Below, piece by piece: positions 1 through 11,401 of a stretch of DNA of 64,000 bases. The position numbers were made by a program, and so were the translations under genes. The DNA is from Chrysomallon squamiferum. Its lineage: Eukaryota; Mollusca; Gastropoda; Neomphalida; Peltospiridae. A model generated the notes under the pieces. It did not search any database. It was not told the DNA's origin and was given only the letters and a program-made list of their open reading frames with translations. The stretch spans positions 2,581,640-2,645,639 of the forward strand of contig CM022669.1 of NCBI GenBank assembly GCA_012295275.1, in the 5' to 3' direction. Each line of letters begins with the position of its first letter. The first letter of the stretch is position 1.

Positions 1-2426
1 AGTGTCTTCAGCCAATCGGTATGAACTAATTTTGAAATTTAGTAATTATTATTATTATGTTGGTCTTCTTTTCAGGATGCCTAATTTGAAGCAGAAAAGA
101 ATATCCCCCAATTCAAGGACTGGTATAGCCAAGCAACACTTGGAAGAGAACTTTTCCAGTGGAATTCCGGTTTCTTTGGCGAATTTCTTAAATGGTCACG
201 TATTGTTTATTTTCGTCTTTCGCTGCGAAAAAAGCCGTGCGATGACCGTTAGAGAACTTCAATCATATATCCCTAATAATATTACTGGTCATCGGAGAGA
301 TACAGTTTTGAATTATGTTTCATCACAAATTCAGTAACTTGTTGACAATACTCTGAACAAGTTCAAGAAACTCAGTGACACTTTGGAGTTCAGTATATTT
401 GATTCCATTTGTCACGAAAGTTTTGATCAGCTGAACCTGACCAGTACTATTTCCACAGTTATGTCATCTATTATCCAGCCAGTGGAAGTCCCTCAGGCTG
501 ATGAAGAAAATGCCATTGTTCTTCCCAGCACAAGCCTGTTGCTGTGTCCCCACTGAAAACCAGGCAGATAAGAAAGTGCCATAACTGTGAGAGATATCAT
601 AAAAGTTTGCAATTTGCCAACCAGAAACTGGAAGAATTAAAACGTCAGAATTGGATTAAGGTAAGGAATATGATGGCCAAGCACCATCAGAGGTCTGAAT
701 CAGTTAGGAAACTAAATCAGAAGATCAAGAGAAAAGGGCAATTATCCAAAGTAAGATCACAGCTGGATTCTTCTGCTCTTGCTGAAGGTCTGTGAAAAGC
801 TACAAGAATCATATCAACTTTAGAGAAGAAACATCAGCAAATTAAGAAATACAATAAAATGAAGAAAACTGCATTGTTTCTATCCCAGACTGATGATGAA
901 AGAGTGGAAGTATTGGAAAGGAAACTGGCAGAAAGGGAGGATGAAATCCTCCAGCTCCAAGACGGTAAACTAATGCTAGAAGACAGGGTTAAAGAGCTGG
1001 AGGGTTTTGTTGAACAAACCAAGTCCGATGGAAGGATTTATTCTCCTGAAATGAGGATGAAAGTTTTTGATGCTATTGTTGCTCAAGTCCCAATGAACAA
1101 CATACCATCACTGATTAGAAAGTTTGCCCTTCACTCAGGACAACCCTAACTGTTGTTCCACACAGGACTACAGTAGAAGGAATGGTAAGACAACTTGGGG
1201 CAATAAGCGATCTTCAAACTGCAGAAGCCATTTTAGACAAGGACTGAACTATTGGATTCGATGCCACGACACAAGAAGGCGTTCATTTGAATAGCATACA
1301 TATCACCACCCATGCTGATTGCTATGTTGTTGCTGCCGATCAGTTACCTGGAGGTACAGCCAATGATTATCACGAGCACATCTGTGATTCAGTTGATAAC
1401 TTGGCCCTGGTGTACTGTTGTTTCTTTGATAAAGACTATCAAACCATACACCAGGGGTTAATTTCAAACATTACCAACAGTCTTACTGATCGGTGTGCAG
1501 CAAACCATGCTGCAGTACAGTTAGTGAATGTTTCTTGGGCCAAGACTTTGAACGAGTTGAACTGTCGTTTGCACCCACTGGACTCCATAGCCACAAAAGC
1601 TAGAACAGCACTCAAGGAATGTGAAGGGGGTGCAAAGGGACAGATTTGGGGAAATGACTGCTGCGCGTCCAACATTGTACAGATGAACAAACTCCGCTTT
1701 AAGGACATTAAGGGCGATCCCCGGGGGTTCAAGACTTTTCTTGATGACCACAACCTGCCTCGGGGGATCATTCTCAGGTATCGGGGTAATCGTCTGCATG
1801 TTCTGTTTCATGTATGTGGCATATATACTCAGCATCAATGTGGCATATATACTCAGCATGTTCAATGCTGCAAAACAGAAGGTGGCTAATGCAACTGTTT
1901 GCTATCTGTCAAGTAAGTTGAGGGCACAAAAAAATAAAACTGTGGCCTATCTAGATGGTTTAGAAAAGGAGAGGAGAGATATGATTCTCATGAAGGCTGT
2001 ACAGGTAGGTCAGAAACAAAGGCAGAAGAGAAGAATGAAGCAGGACGAGTTGAGAGCAGAATTATCGAGGAGACAAGCTGACAAACATCAAGCAAGAGAG
2101 ACATCTGTGAGGAAAAAGCTAGAGAAGAAACTGAAAACTGTTAAGGTTGCAGAGATTGGTGAGGAATTTCCTGAGCTTTCTGATGGTAAGCAGGAGCATC
2201 TTCAGGAATTGTTGGAAGGCAAATCTGTTGTAACATTTGTCATGTATGGTTTGAAGATGGGCACCAGATTCTTTACAATGGCAGAATTGAAAAGATGAAG
2301 GCTAAGGGAAGTAAGTGTGTTGTAGCATATTGGTCACAGACAGAAACGTATGATGATGCAACTGACTTTGATATGTCTGTTTTCCAATTGGCTGCAGACC
2401 TTATTTCCGATGATTTGACTATGTAA
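1..2426 (+). pseudogene. Degenerate transposon-encoded protein (unnamed family)
   Basis: Several plus-strand reading-frame segments join into one ancestral protein once frameshifts and stops are ignored. They are 77-540, 544-795, 800-1149, 1150-1889, 1850-2233 and, shifted by one base, 2234-2426. The N-terminal part carries a Cys pair (CHNC near 580) and a long coiled coil (850-1020). The middle reads GFDATTQEG then TDRCAANHA and NCRLHPLD, a spacing that could hold DDE-type acidic residues. A second coiled, basic stretch follows, then a C-terminal VWFEDG...LYNGRIE segment with a Tudor/SH3-like look. A TGA at about 1246 and shifts near 1145 and 2234 break it. An acceptor-like TTTTCAG precedes the first ATG (77). 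I recall similar proteins only as uncharacterised repeats in animal genomes; the superfamily is unnamed here. Confidence 0.6.
1815..1862. repeat. 24-bp tandem duplication
   Basis: Two adjacent copies of a 24-base unit beginning TGTGGCATATATACTCAGCA lie inside the degenerate transposon gene. The duplication is in frame and adds a short repeated peptide (CGIYTQH twice), consistent with slippage after the gene lost constraint. Confidence 0.9.
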
Positions 2427-2429
2427 ATA

Positions 2430-2632
2430 TTGGGTTGAGGAATAAGTCATTGCAGTTAAACTAAATATAATCATTACATAGAAGAAACCTTAAGCTTAAT
2501 TGATAACAAGATGTAATTTAATCAATAATGTATTCTCCGTTGTTATTTACCACTTCTTCCCAACAGTTAAATTTTTGATGCCTCTGCAATAAATATGAAT
2601 CAGTTATGAACTGCAATGACTTATCAACCCAG
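2430..2632 (-). mobile_element. Mariner-like remnant with TA target duplication
   Basis: A 203-bp element has inverted ends: the left starts TTGGGTTGAGGAATAAGTC and the right, reversed, starts CTGGGTTGATAAGTC. Both continue ATTGCAGTT. It is flanked by TA on both sides (2428-2429 and 2633-2634). On the minus strand (about 2569-2516) it keeps the end of a mariner transposase: W-E-E-V-V-N-N-N-G-E-Y-I-I-D followed by a stop, the usual C-terminus of mariner proteins. It inserted two to four bases after the stop codon of the degenerate gene at 1-2426, so it is the younger of the two. Everything between the C-terminal codons and the other end has been lost. Confidence 0.75.
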
Positions 2633-2639
2633 TACACTT

Positions 2640-4300
2640 TTGGAATGAGGTCTGTATAAAATGTCTCATTAAGGGGACTGCATGACATTATCTACAATAA
2701 TTCTTGTTATAACTTTTTCAGCTAATTAAAGTTGCCAAATTAGACTAATTAAAATCTGCTGTATTACTAATTATTTATATTGCACTTTTAATAGCTTGAA
2801 TTGAGAGAACTAGTTACCATCCATCTTCAGTCCAAATTTCACTAATAAAATTCGATTATTAAGAAAGTTACATGCATTTTAGTGAAAAACAATAGGATTT
2901 TGGTCATGCCATTGTAATGCAAATGCATTAAATAATAGGACAATTAGTGTTAATTGAAAACGTTAAAATGCTGTAACTTCCTTAATACTCAACAGAATCA
3001 CATGATGTTTGTTGTCTTTTATAGGGTTTTTAGAGTTCTTTTCAGCAATGTTATTTATGTTGATGTTTGAATTTTTTGTCCACATACCTACAACATGCTA
3101 CAATAACTAAAACCGGTTATGTGACACGAATGAAAAGAAGCTGGACATAATAATTAGTTTTATTATCTTATTGTCTTTGAAATTTTATCAAGCAGCTTCG
3201 AGGCTCTTAATTGTAATTTTTACCGCGTGAAATATGGTTTGTTGGCGTTATATCGCCAGTTTGAGTTTGTTTTTTTCTTCAGAATTATGTTGATTATATT
3301 TTTAATAGCTTGTAGGATGCATGTTTTATTGGATGTTGTGACTTTTACTAAATATAATATGTATTCGTTCTGAAATAAACAAATTAATATTGTTTTGCCG
3401 ATTACTAGCATTTGATGTTAACTATAATCCTCTGCAATACATAAACTCGTATAATAAATTGGAGTCTACTCCAGAAAGATATTGCCGGTCTTAATTAGGA
3501 GCAATACATTGTGTATGTAATCATGACAGTAAAGACAGGTACGAATATCGAACTTTGACCTTCCTGGGTGCTAAAAATAGCCTTGCTAAAACTAGTCGGT
3601 GTTAAGAAAAGGCGACACCGCCTTCAGATGAGCGCTTCGTAGAGCGAGACCGCTTTAGCTTTAGGGATGTTCGCAAAGTTCGTTTAACACTCTCATACAA
3701 ACTAATGATTTAACACATAACAAAAACAACATCACCATTTAAAAGAGCGCATATTAATCTGTATTTGAGTGTAATTGTTTTTCATGTTAAATTTTACAGA
3801 AGGGATTTGGGAGGGGCGGAAAATGGACAAAATCAGCACTTTTTCCACTTAAGTTTGTTAGGCTGCTGTACCTTAATTAATAACTTCTTTTTAATTTTTA
3901 CAAATATAATCGATAGCAGAGATTGGCATTGGTCTTCACTGAAAATTTCATCAAGAAAGCTTGATTATTAACAAAGATAGAGTGGAAAATGTTAAAATAT
4001 TACTAAACCTCTAATGACTTATATAGCGTTTAATTGGAAGAAAAAAATTGCTTTTCAGGGGGTTTAAAATTGCTGCTACTTCCTTAATTGTTTACATATT
4101 CACTTGATCTTGGTATCATTTTAAAGTGGTTTACAAGCTCTACCCAACTGTCTTATTTATTTTCAGATTAGTGGGGTTTGAAAAATTTGTCCACATACCT
4201 ACAAATTGTTCACAACACTGGTTGAATTTTTCAAATAAGACCAAAACTGAAACCACAGTGTCTGCACTTTTGGTGTGTTTTGTTTCTTTCTGTTACAGAT
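2640..4300. repeat. Intergenic repeat tract with two diverged direct copies
   Basis: No coding exon is seen here. Two stretches, roughly 2760-3120 and 3880-4230, share scattered conserved blocks in the same order and orientation. Examples are AACTTCCTTAAT / TACTTCCTTAATT and, at the far end, TTTTTGTCCACATACCTACA / ATTTGTCCACATACCTACAA. The copies look like old members of one dispersed repeat, possibly the non-coding 3' part of the element at the left edge. A GC-richer patch lies between them at about 3590-3665. Confidence 0.5.
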
Positions 4301-4936
4301 TTCATTTTGTGCTAATGTTCTTGCATATGATATGAAATTAAAGTCAGAACAAATCTGCCTGCCGTAGGTACCTATAAGATTAGTTTATTTACGGTGTAAC
4401 CTGCCCAGATTAATCCGAGCAATCATATATATCAGTATCAACTAAATTTCATTAAACATATATACCGTAATAGGAATTAAATCTAAAATACCATATCAAA
4501 CGTTATTTTTTGTTCACATATCATATTTAGCATTTATTTTAGTTAATAATTACCCACCTTCATGCTGATGGTTGTGGACCAACAAATTAGACACCGGAAA
4601 AGGAAGTTGATTTCTACACGGTCGCTTACGTACCTTAATCGTAATCGTGTGGTGTTATTAATTTTAATAAAAAAAAGGAATTAAGATCTTCAAAACCTGT
4701 GAGAAATAATAATAAAATCATTTATAAAACTTAATTCATATACATTTTCCAGATCAATATAATCAGCTACGTTTCGGATATTTCAGTTAACTACGAAAAT
4801 ACAAGAAAATATAAAAGGCGGGAAATTTGACTTGCAATACTTTTCTTGTTTCTAAATAATTTATAATGACTAGAAAAATCAAAATTAAGCCTAAAAAGGA
4901 TCCCAGAAACAAGTGATTATTACTGTTGTCATATTA

Positions 4937-4975
<39 letters not shown>

Positions 4976-5740
4976 TTTAAAAGTGAATTGATATTAAAAT
5001 TCAGGACAAACGAATGAATATTGTTTAATAAATCTCACATTTTGATGTGCGAAGTTACACAGGAATTTTGTGATAATTATAATAATATTAAACAAGCTGA
5101 AAAATATTAGCGCAAGAGAATTACTGAGATTTAATAAAAATTATTTATAAGACTAATTAATAAAATTATTATATACAGTCTCATAAACAGATAACTAACA
5201 GATAAATATATAATGAAAAACACAGAACACTGTTCAGAACAGTGTTCTTCATCATTTTGCATAATAGTAATAGTAGTAGTAGTAGTAGTGGTGGTGGTGG
5301 TGGTGATTGAAAGCTGTTCTTCTTATTGATGATTCACATAGACGCATTCCGGTCATAACTTTATACCGAATGGGTAGAATAAATGAAATCAAGGTTTAAT
5401 GACTCCCAAGCACAAAAACATATCATCTGTCACAATGTTACATGATTATCAATGTAAGACAATCAAACGTTAAATAAAATTATTATTATTATTATCATCA
5501 TTATTATTATTTAAATATGAATGGAATTATTAAAAATGTAAAACAATTTTTATTTTTCAGAACATTTCAATATATTTATTGTTTTTTATTGCTCATGCGG
5601 GATTCTTTTTGCCATCTTAGGAAGTCAGAGTTGATGGTCATGGCTGCCCAATGACACAGAACTGAAATTTCAATCTTGTTTCACTGCACTTCGTTAACCG
5701 GCATTTGTCGACTATCGGTTGGTACTAGTCCAAGAAATAC
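4300..5740. other. Intergenic stretch without visible genes
   Basis: AT-rich sequence with the AAT microsatellite, a perfect 11-bp inverted repeat at 5225-5247 and an AGT-to-GGT compound microsatellite at about 5266-5306. No open frame with splice signals or recognisable protein similarity is visible. Confidence 0.5.
4937..4974. repeat. (AAT)n microsatellite
   Basis: About twelve uninterrupted TAA/AAT triplets. The same motif recurs throughout the window (10014-10048, 10865-10918, 39915-39975, 55388-55446) and seems to be the favoured microsatellite of this genome. Confidence 0.95.
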
Positions 5741-6037
5741 GTTTCATGGCGCCATTTTGAACAGCATGGCCAATCAGTGATGAGTGTTTATATAATAGAC
5801 CGTGTTTACCTTAGAATATTCTAAGTATGTTTTCAGAAGTTAGTTGAGAATCTGAACGAGTCACTTTAGACATTAAATAGTGAAGTATTTAAAAAATGAA
5901 CACGTTACAATTTAATGTTTTCCTATGCTAAGTTACATCAAAGTTGCAAGATTGTGATTATACTTATGAAGATAACCATGATTAGAAGTAATAATAAAAA
6001 TAACGATGTGTCATACGATTGTGTTTGATGATAATCT
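5740..6037 (+). promoter_or_regulatory. Probable promoter and 5' UTR exon of the TP53BP1-like gene
   Basis: Within about 50 bases lie a YY1/E2F-type element GGCGCCATTTTG (5748-5759), a CCAAT box (5770-5774) and a TATA-like TATATAA (5789-5795), spaced as in a focused animal promoter. A strong donor, CT|GTAAGTGT, sits at 6038. The first coding exon is preceded by an acceptor-like TATAG (6491-6495). Together these suggest a non-coding first exon of roughly 5820-6037 spliced to 6496. This is inference from motif spacing; no transcript evidence is available. Confidence 0.45.
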
Positions 6038-6498
6038 GTAAGTGTAAGACACTGATATTGATAAATTACGTATTAAATTTCTTACACATAAGAACGAATG
6101 AAATTAGAGCAGAGGGAAAGTAAGATGGAAATTAAAAAAAACATAATAGAAGGTGAATGAACTTGTATGACTGAGATTTGTGGTTGAATTATTAATGACA
6201 CCGATTCTGATTAGTTTAACTTTAAGAAGCATCATCATCATCATCGTTAGCTTTTCCATTAGGTTATAGAAGACTATGTATATCATAACAATTATTCGTT
6301 GTAAAATAATGATAATGGAATTTCAACAAAGTTTGAAAATAATTTTCACAATTAAAGTAATAAATTGAACACAGTTAAGTCACAGAATATTTGTATCTAT
6401 TGACCAATCACACTATTGATATGGTTATACCAGTCAGTTTAATGTGAAGTTGCTTCAAGTATTTGTAGCTCGATGATCTGTTACTTTTGCTATAGATT

Positions 6499-9400
6499 AT
6501 GGACATAGATGATTTTGAACAGAGTAATGAGTCGTCTCATTTCATAGTTGTTGATTCCCAAGCAGACACGCAAGACCTGGACGAAAAGCAAATACTGTGT
6601 AGTCTTCCTGCACTAAGACAGGTATAACCAAGTCAGTATTAAGTAAGATTAATTAAAATAGACATTATCTGTATTGAAAGCCTTGACTTATTTTTTCTGT
6701 AATCAGGCATTACCAGATTAATTAGCAGGATAGCCTACATTTTGAGTGGCACAAATTCTGCAGATTCAGAGGTAGTTCATTTTTATATTTATTAAAGAAA
6801 ACAATAAACAAACACAAAAATATCTATAAAGGTTAAATGAACAGTAAATGCCTAAAATTATAATACTATCATAAACTAGCTCCTAAAAATTGGTTAAAAA
6901 GTCTTTAAAAATAAGGAATAATAAATTTCTGATTGAATATTGAAAGAGATTAATCCAAATTAAAATAACGAAAATACTTAATTGTCAGTATTTACGTAGA
7001 TATAACTAAATGAATTTCTAATTAGTTTGTTTTGTTTCTTATAATTTAATTATGAATATAACTTGTTTTTTTCTTGTATATTTGTATTATTCTGTTAAAG
7101 TTAATTTTTTTTTTTTTTTTTTTTTTTTTTTCAAATCTAATTTAAGATTTGCCTTACAGGAATCTCCATGTTCACCAATTATTAAACAGACTGGCATGGA
7201 CAATTTGAACACGAAGAGTAAGAAATTCAGATATGTATTACATAAGTTCCACATATTATACAAACTTTTTTATTTAAGGAACTTCTGTCAAAACAAATAT
7301 TATTAATTGTGTTCATTGAAATAATTATAAACAATATAAAAGTAATAATTGTTTCTTCATCAGTAAAAGTTTCTTCATTTCGACAATTATTTAAATAATG
7401 TAAGAGTATTTAAATAATTTGCAGTTCTGTTATTTAAAAATAAAATATATTCATGTAAATGCTTGTTTTTTTGTTCTATCTTTTATATATAATTATTAAT
7501 TTTGCACTCTCTTTACTTATAAGCAATATCAAAACACTAATAATACAACATAATTAATAAATTACTAAAATTTAAACCCTATAACTTTGAATTTTAAGTT
7601 TTTCTGCCAGCAACGGACAGTGAAAGTGAAGTTCAACCTACTCCAGGCATTGAACAAGTCATAATGGAAACTGAAAGGTAATTTTTAAAATATTCTTTCA
7701 TTTCTTATCCCAGTCATTTTTCTAATCACATTTCAAGGACAAACAATATCTGTATTACATTTGAATGCTTATGCCTTGATTTGTTTAGACAGTAGGTGGG
7801 CTAGATAGGCTGATAGGTACATATATTGGTAGACTCTACTTCCATTTGTATTAGTACTTGCTGGTCATCATTACTAACAGTTTTGTCTTACTATTAAAGT
7901 TGAAATAAACATTATCAAAAATAAAGTGAGTAAAATTTTTAATTTTTTTTGTCATATTTTTGATGTTTTGTGGGTATGTAATACTTTTCTTGTCAGTTTA
8001 CCTGTAGCAAGAGTAAAGAAAAATATATAGTGATTATTAATATCAGGTAAAGTTATCTTTATGTTCATTATCACTTAATATTTTATTTATATTTTATTGT
8101 TTGTTTGTTTAATAGTGAGACACAGGCAGGGAGCAGCTCCAGTGAAAACAATGGTGATGTGACAGTTATTGAAAAAACAGGTTACTCTTGCATAAATAAA
8201 ACTATAAATTAATTTGTATGCTTTGTGACCTATTTTCAGTATTAGAAAAACATTATTAAAAGCAGTGAATATTAAATATACTTGTAATGAAAATAAAATG
8301 AAATGAAGAATTATTATAATGCCAATTCAGTTTTTCCCTCCCATCATTATCAAAAAGGTTTGTGGAATGGTATTTTTCAGATTTTTCATTTTTACTATGA
8401 CTTCTTGACTTTTTGCAGTCATTACTTGTTTAAAGTAAGGTAAATACAGAACATTTTGAATTTGTTGTATTTTATATTTGTTTTTATTTTATTTTTTATT
8501 TCATTCTGCAGAAAGAGAAATAGACAAAGAGGTTATTTCTTCGTCTTCTCATGGGTATGTTTGACATTTCAGAATTATTATAATGTACATATGGTAACAT
8601 AAATAAATAGTCTAAACATTACATAGTTGTGTTTCATTTGTATTGTCTCTAATGTTTATTAACAGCAAAGTAACACAATGTAAAATGCAACTAAAAAAGT
8701 ATTTGTCTGTTTTCTTCAGTCTGACTAATTTGCACTACATTTCCTTCCAGTATCAAGAAAAATAATTGTCAGTCCACTGTGCATTTTTTATTGTCATGCT
8801 TGTTATTAATGAGGATAGGTTACCAAGGACAATCAAATAATAATTTGAAAATATCTATGTTTTACTGTTCCTTACTGAACTATATCTACTGAAAAATTAG
8901 AATAATGTATTCAATTATAAATTATAAATGGATATTGTTGAAATGTGATATAAAAATTATAATTTTTGTACACATTCACTAATTGAATTCATAAATGCTG
9001 TAAATCAGAAAATGTTGTAGTATTTGAAATATCACAGAATGTAGAGAAACCTAAAAAATATTAAACTCATTACACTAAAGAAGATTCTAAAAAAAAAAAA
9101 AAAAATTATTTTGTGTTTAAAAACAAATGTTAGTAAAGTTTTATACCATCAGTATGATATTTTTATAAATAATATTAAGTTTTAATTGTAATTTTTTTCT
9201 AATACATAGCATATTCAATAATATCACATCTGTTATGAAAACAAAAGTGTAAAGACATTTATCTTTAATATTTAAATTGTATTTTTCTTTTTTCTTACAG
9301 TTCTAAAGCATTTGAACTGTTCAAAACAAGCATGTCAGATAACAATAATTATGAGGAAGGTTGGTTTGATAAATTTCAAGGAAATATTTTTGCTGAGAAA

Positions 9401-10013
9401 TGATATTATCAAACTGATTGTTCTTGAATGGTTGTTAATGTTTGTTGACATATAATATCTAAAACAAACCACCTAGTTATTTTGCATGAAATCTCAAAGG
9501 TTTTATTAATGTCATACTTTATTATTATGACAGCTTATTTTGAAATTGAATTAATCCTTTTTAGCTGATAATGATAGCAGTTTTATAATACCTTTTGCAG
9601 TTTTATATTTCCTTAAAGATATTTGATAAAATTAAACAAATGAAATGTTTATATGACTACAAATTACACACACACACTTACTGATTAATTAACATTATTA
9701 ATAATTAATTCATAACAAATATATTTTAAAATATTAATTTCATCATGATTTCACTAAAAGATAATGATTAATTGCAGAACATTTGGTGTCTACTCCTTCA
9801 CACTACATAGGCTCCCTTCATTTCTCAGGACAGCCAATACTTGTTCCTGAAACTGTTGATGAAAGTCAGTAAGTGTGTTTTGTTTTAAAAAGAAAACATC
9901 ACAGGTCAGTAATGGTACTTCTAAATTAATATTATAAAATTTAGAAAATTCTGTATGTGGACAACTTCTAAAAAAATGTGAATGTAATGTAAAGAGTAAA
10001 TTGTTATAAGAGG

Positions 10014-10048
<35 letters not shown>

Positions 10049-10863
10049 CAGAATTAAGTCTTATAACTAACATTTTTAGCTGTAAATAGAGCAGTGGAAA
10101 CAAATAAAATATGTTTGGGTTTTTTAGTTTTATGAAAAAAGATAAATTAATTATATTTCTCTCTTTAAAAAATTTAGGATTTTTTTTTTTTTTTTTTTAA
10201 ATATTTTTATTACAGTTTTGCACCAGTTGTTGAGTATAACAGAGCTTTCATTCAAGGATGCAGTTTATAAAATTATGGTTTTGTAAAAAGTGTGTAATTG
10301 CTTATATATATATAATAATTTTATATTTTACAGAAATGAGTTGTCTGGCTCTCCAGAAGCTTATGGTGATTTTCTAGCAATCATTCCTAATTCACCAACA
10401 CAATTTGCTGATGAAGGTAACAGTATTGTTTGCTATCAGTCATATAAACATTTCATAATTTATAATTTCTTCTCTAATGTAAACCTAACTGACATTTGAT
10501 AACTGTAATTTAGAAAAATAATTCATGTATGATTTTTAAAAGGCAAGACTGGACAGTTCTGAAAAAAAGGCAAATCTCTGATGTCACTTACATTTTTCAT
10601 CTGCACTGAATAAAAAAAAGAAGAAAACAAAAAAGAAACTTTTTATTCTTTTTAAAGTAAAATGGAGTATAAATTTATATTATTGTGAAATTATCTATTA
10701 AACTGTACTCATACATGAGTTATATTAGGTATAAATACTGATATGTATCCTTGAAATGTGATTTCTGTGATATTTTAATGTATTCTTACATTATAATAAT
10801 CACAGATTAATTTTTTTTTTTTATATGTATATTTGTTTTCTATAAATATATTCTAGTTAATTC

Positions 10864-10919
<56 letters not shown>

Positions 10920-11365
10920 CTAAAATAAAAAATATAATGGCAGTTTTCGTAGATTTTAGTTAATTTCTTATATTGTGCTGTCTCAAGAATATTATGATAA
11001 ATGATTGTTTTTGAAATTTCAGATAGTGATGAAGTAAAACAAACTCAAGAATTAATGGTAATTTTAATAAAATGAAACAATGAAAAAAGATATTTCCTTC
11101 AAAATTAATTTCAACTGAATTGATAGTAATATATTACAATTATTTAGAAAATATCTTATAAAAAAATCAAATTAAAATTTTGCTATAAATACTGTATCTA
11201 GCAGGATTTAAATTTGTTCAACGATTTTCCAAAATAATTGATATTAAATTTGAAATTTCTTTGTTTTAAACTAAGATTTTTTGAATTATAATGAGTGTAT
11301 TTAAATTTTTAAAGTTATAAAAATTATTCAGTTTTTTTATGGATCATTTTTATATATTTTATATT

Positions 11366-11401
<36 letters not shown>

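Noticed and set aside
7052-7306. 84-residue frame with a poly-Phe run
   Set aside because: Mostly intron poly-T; only 7160-7217 is a credible exon, and in a matching frame.
9921-10103. Short frame with a run of Asn
   Set aside because: It is translation of an ATT/AAT microsatellite; the same applies to 39847-40056 and 56815-57129.
10216-10270. Possible 53BP1 exon after ATTACAG at 10215
   Set aside because: No in-phase donor follows, and exon 9868 joins directly to 10334 with matching phase and a sensible protein.
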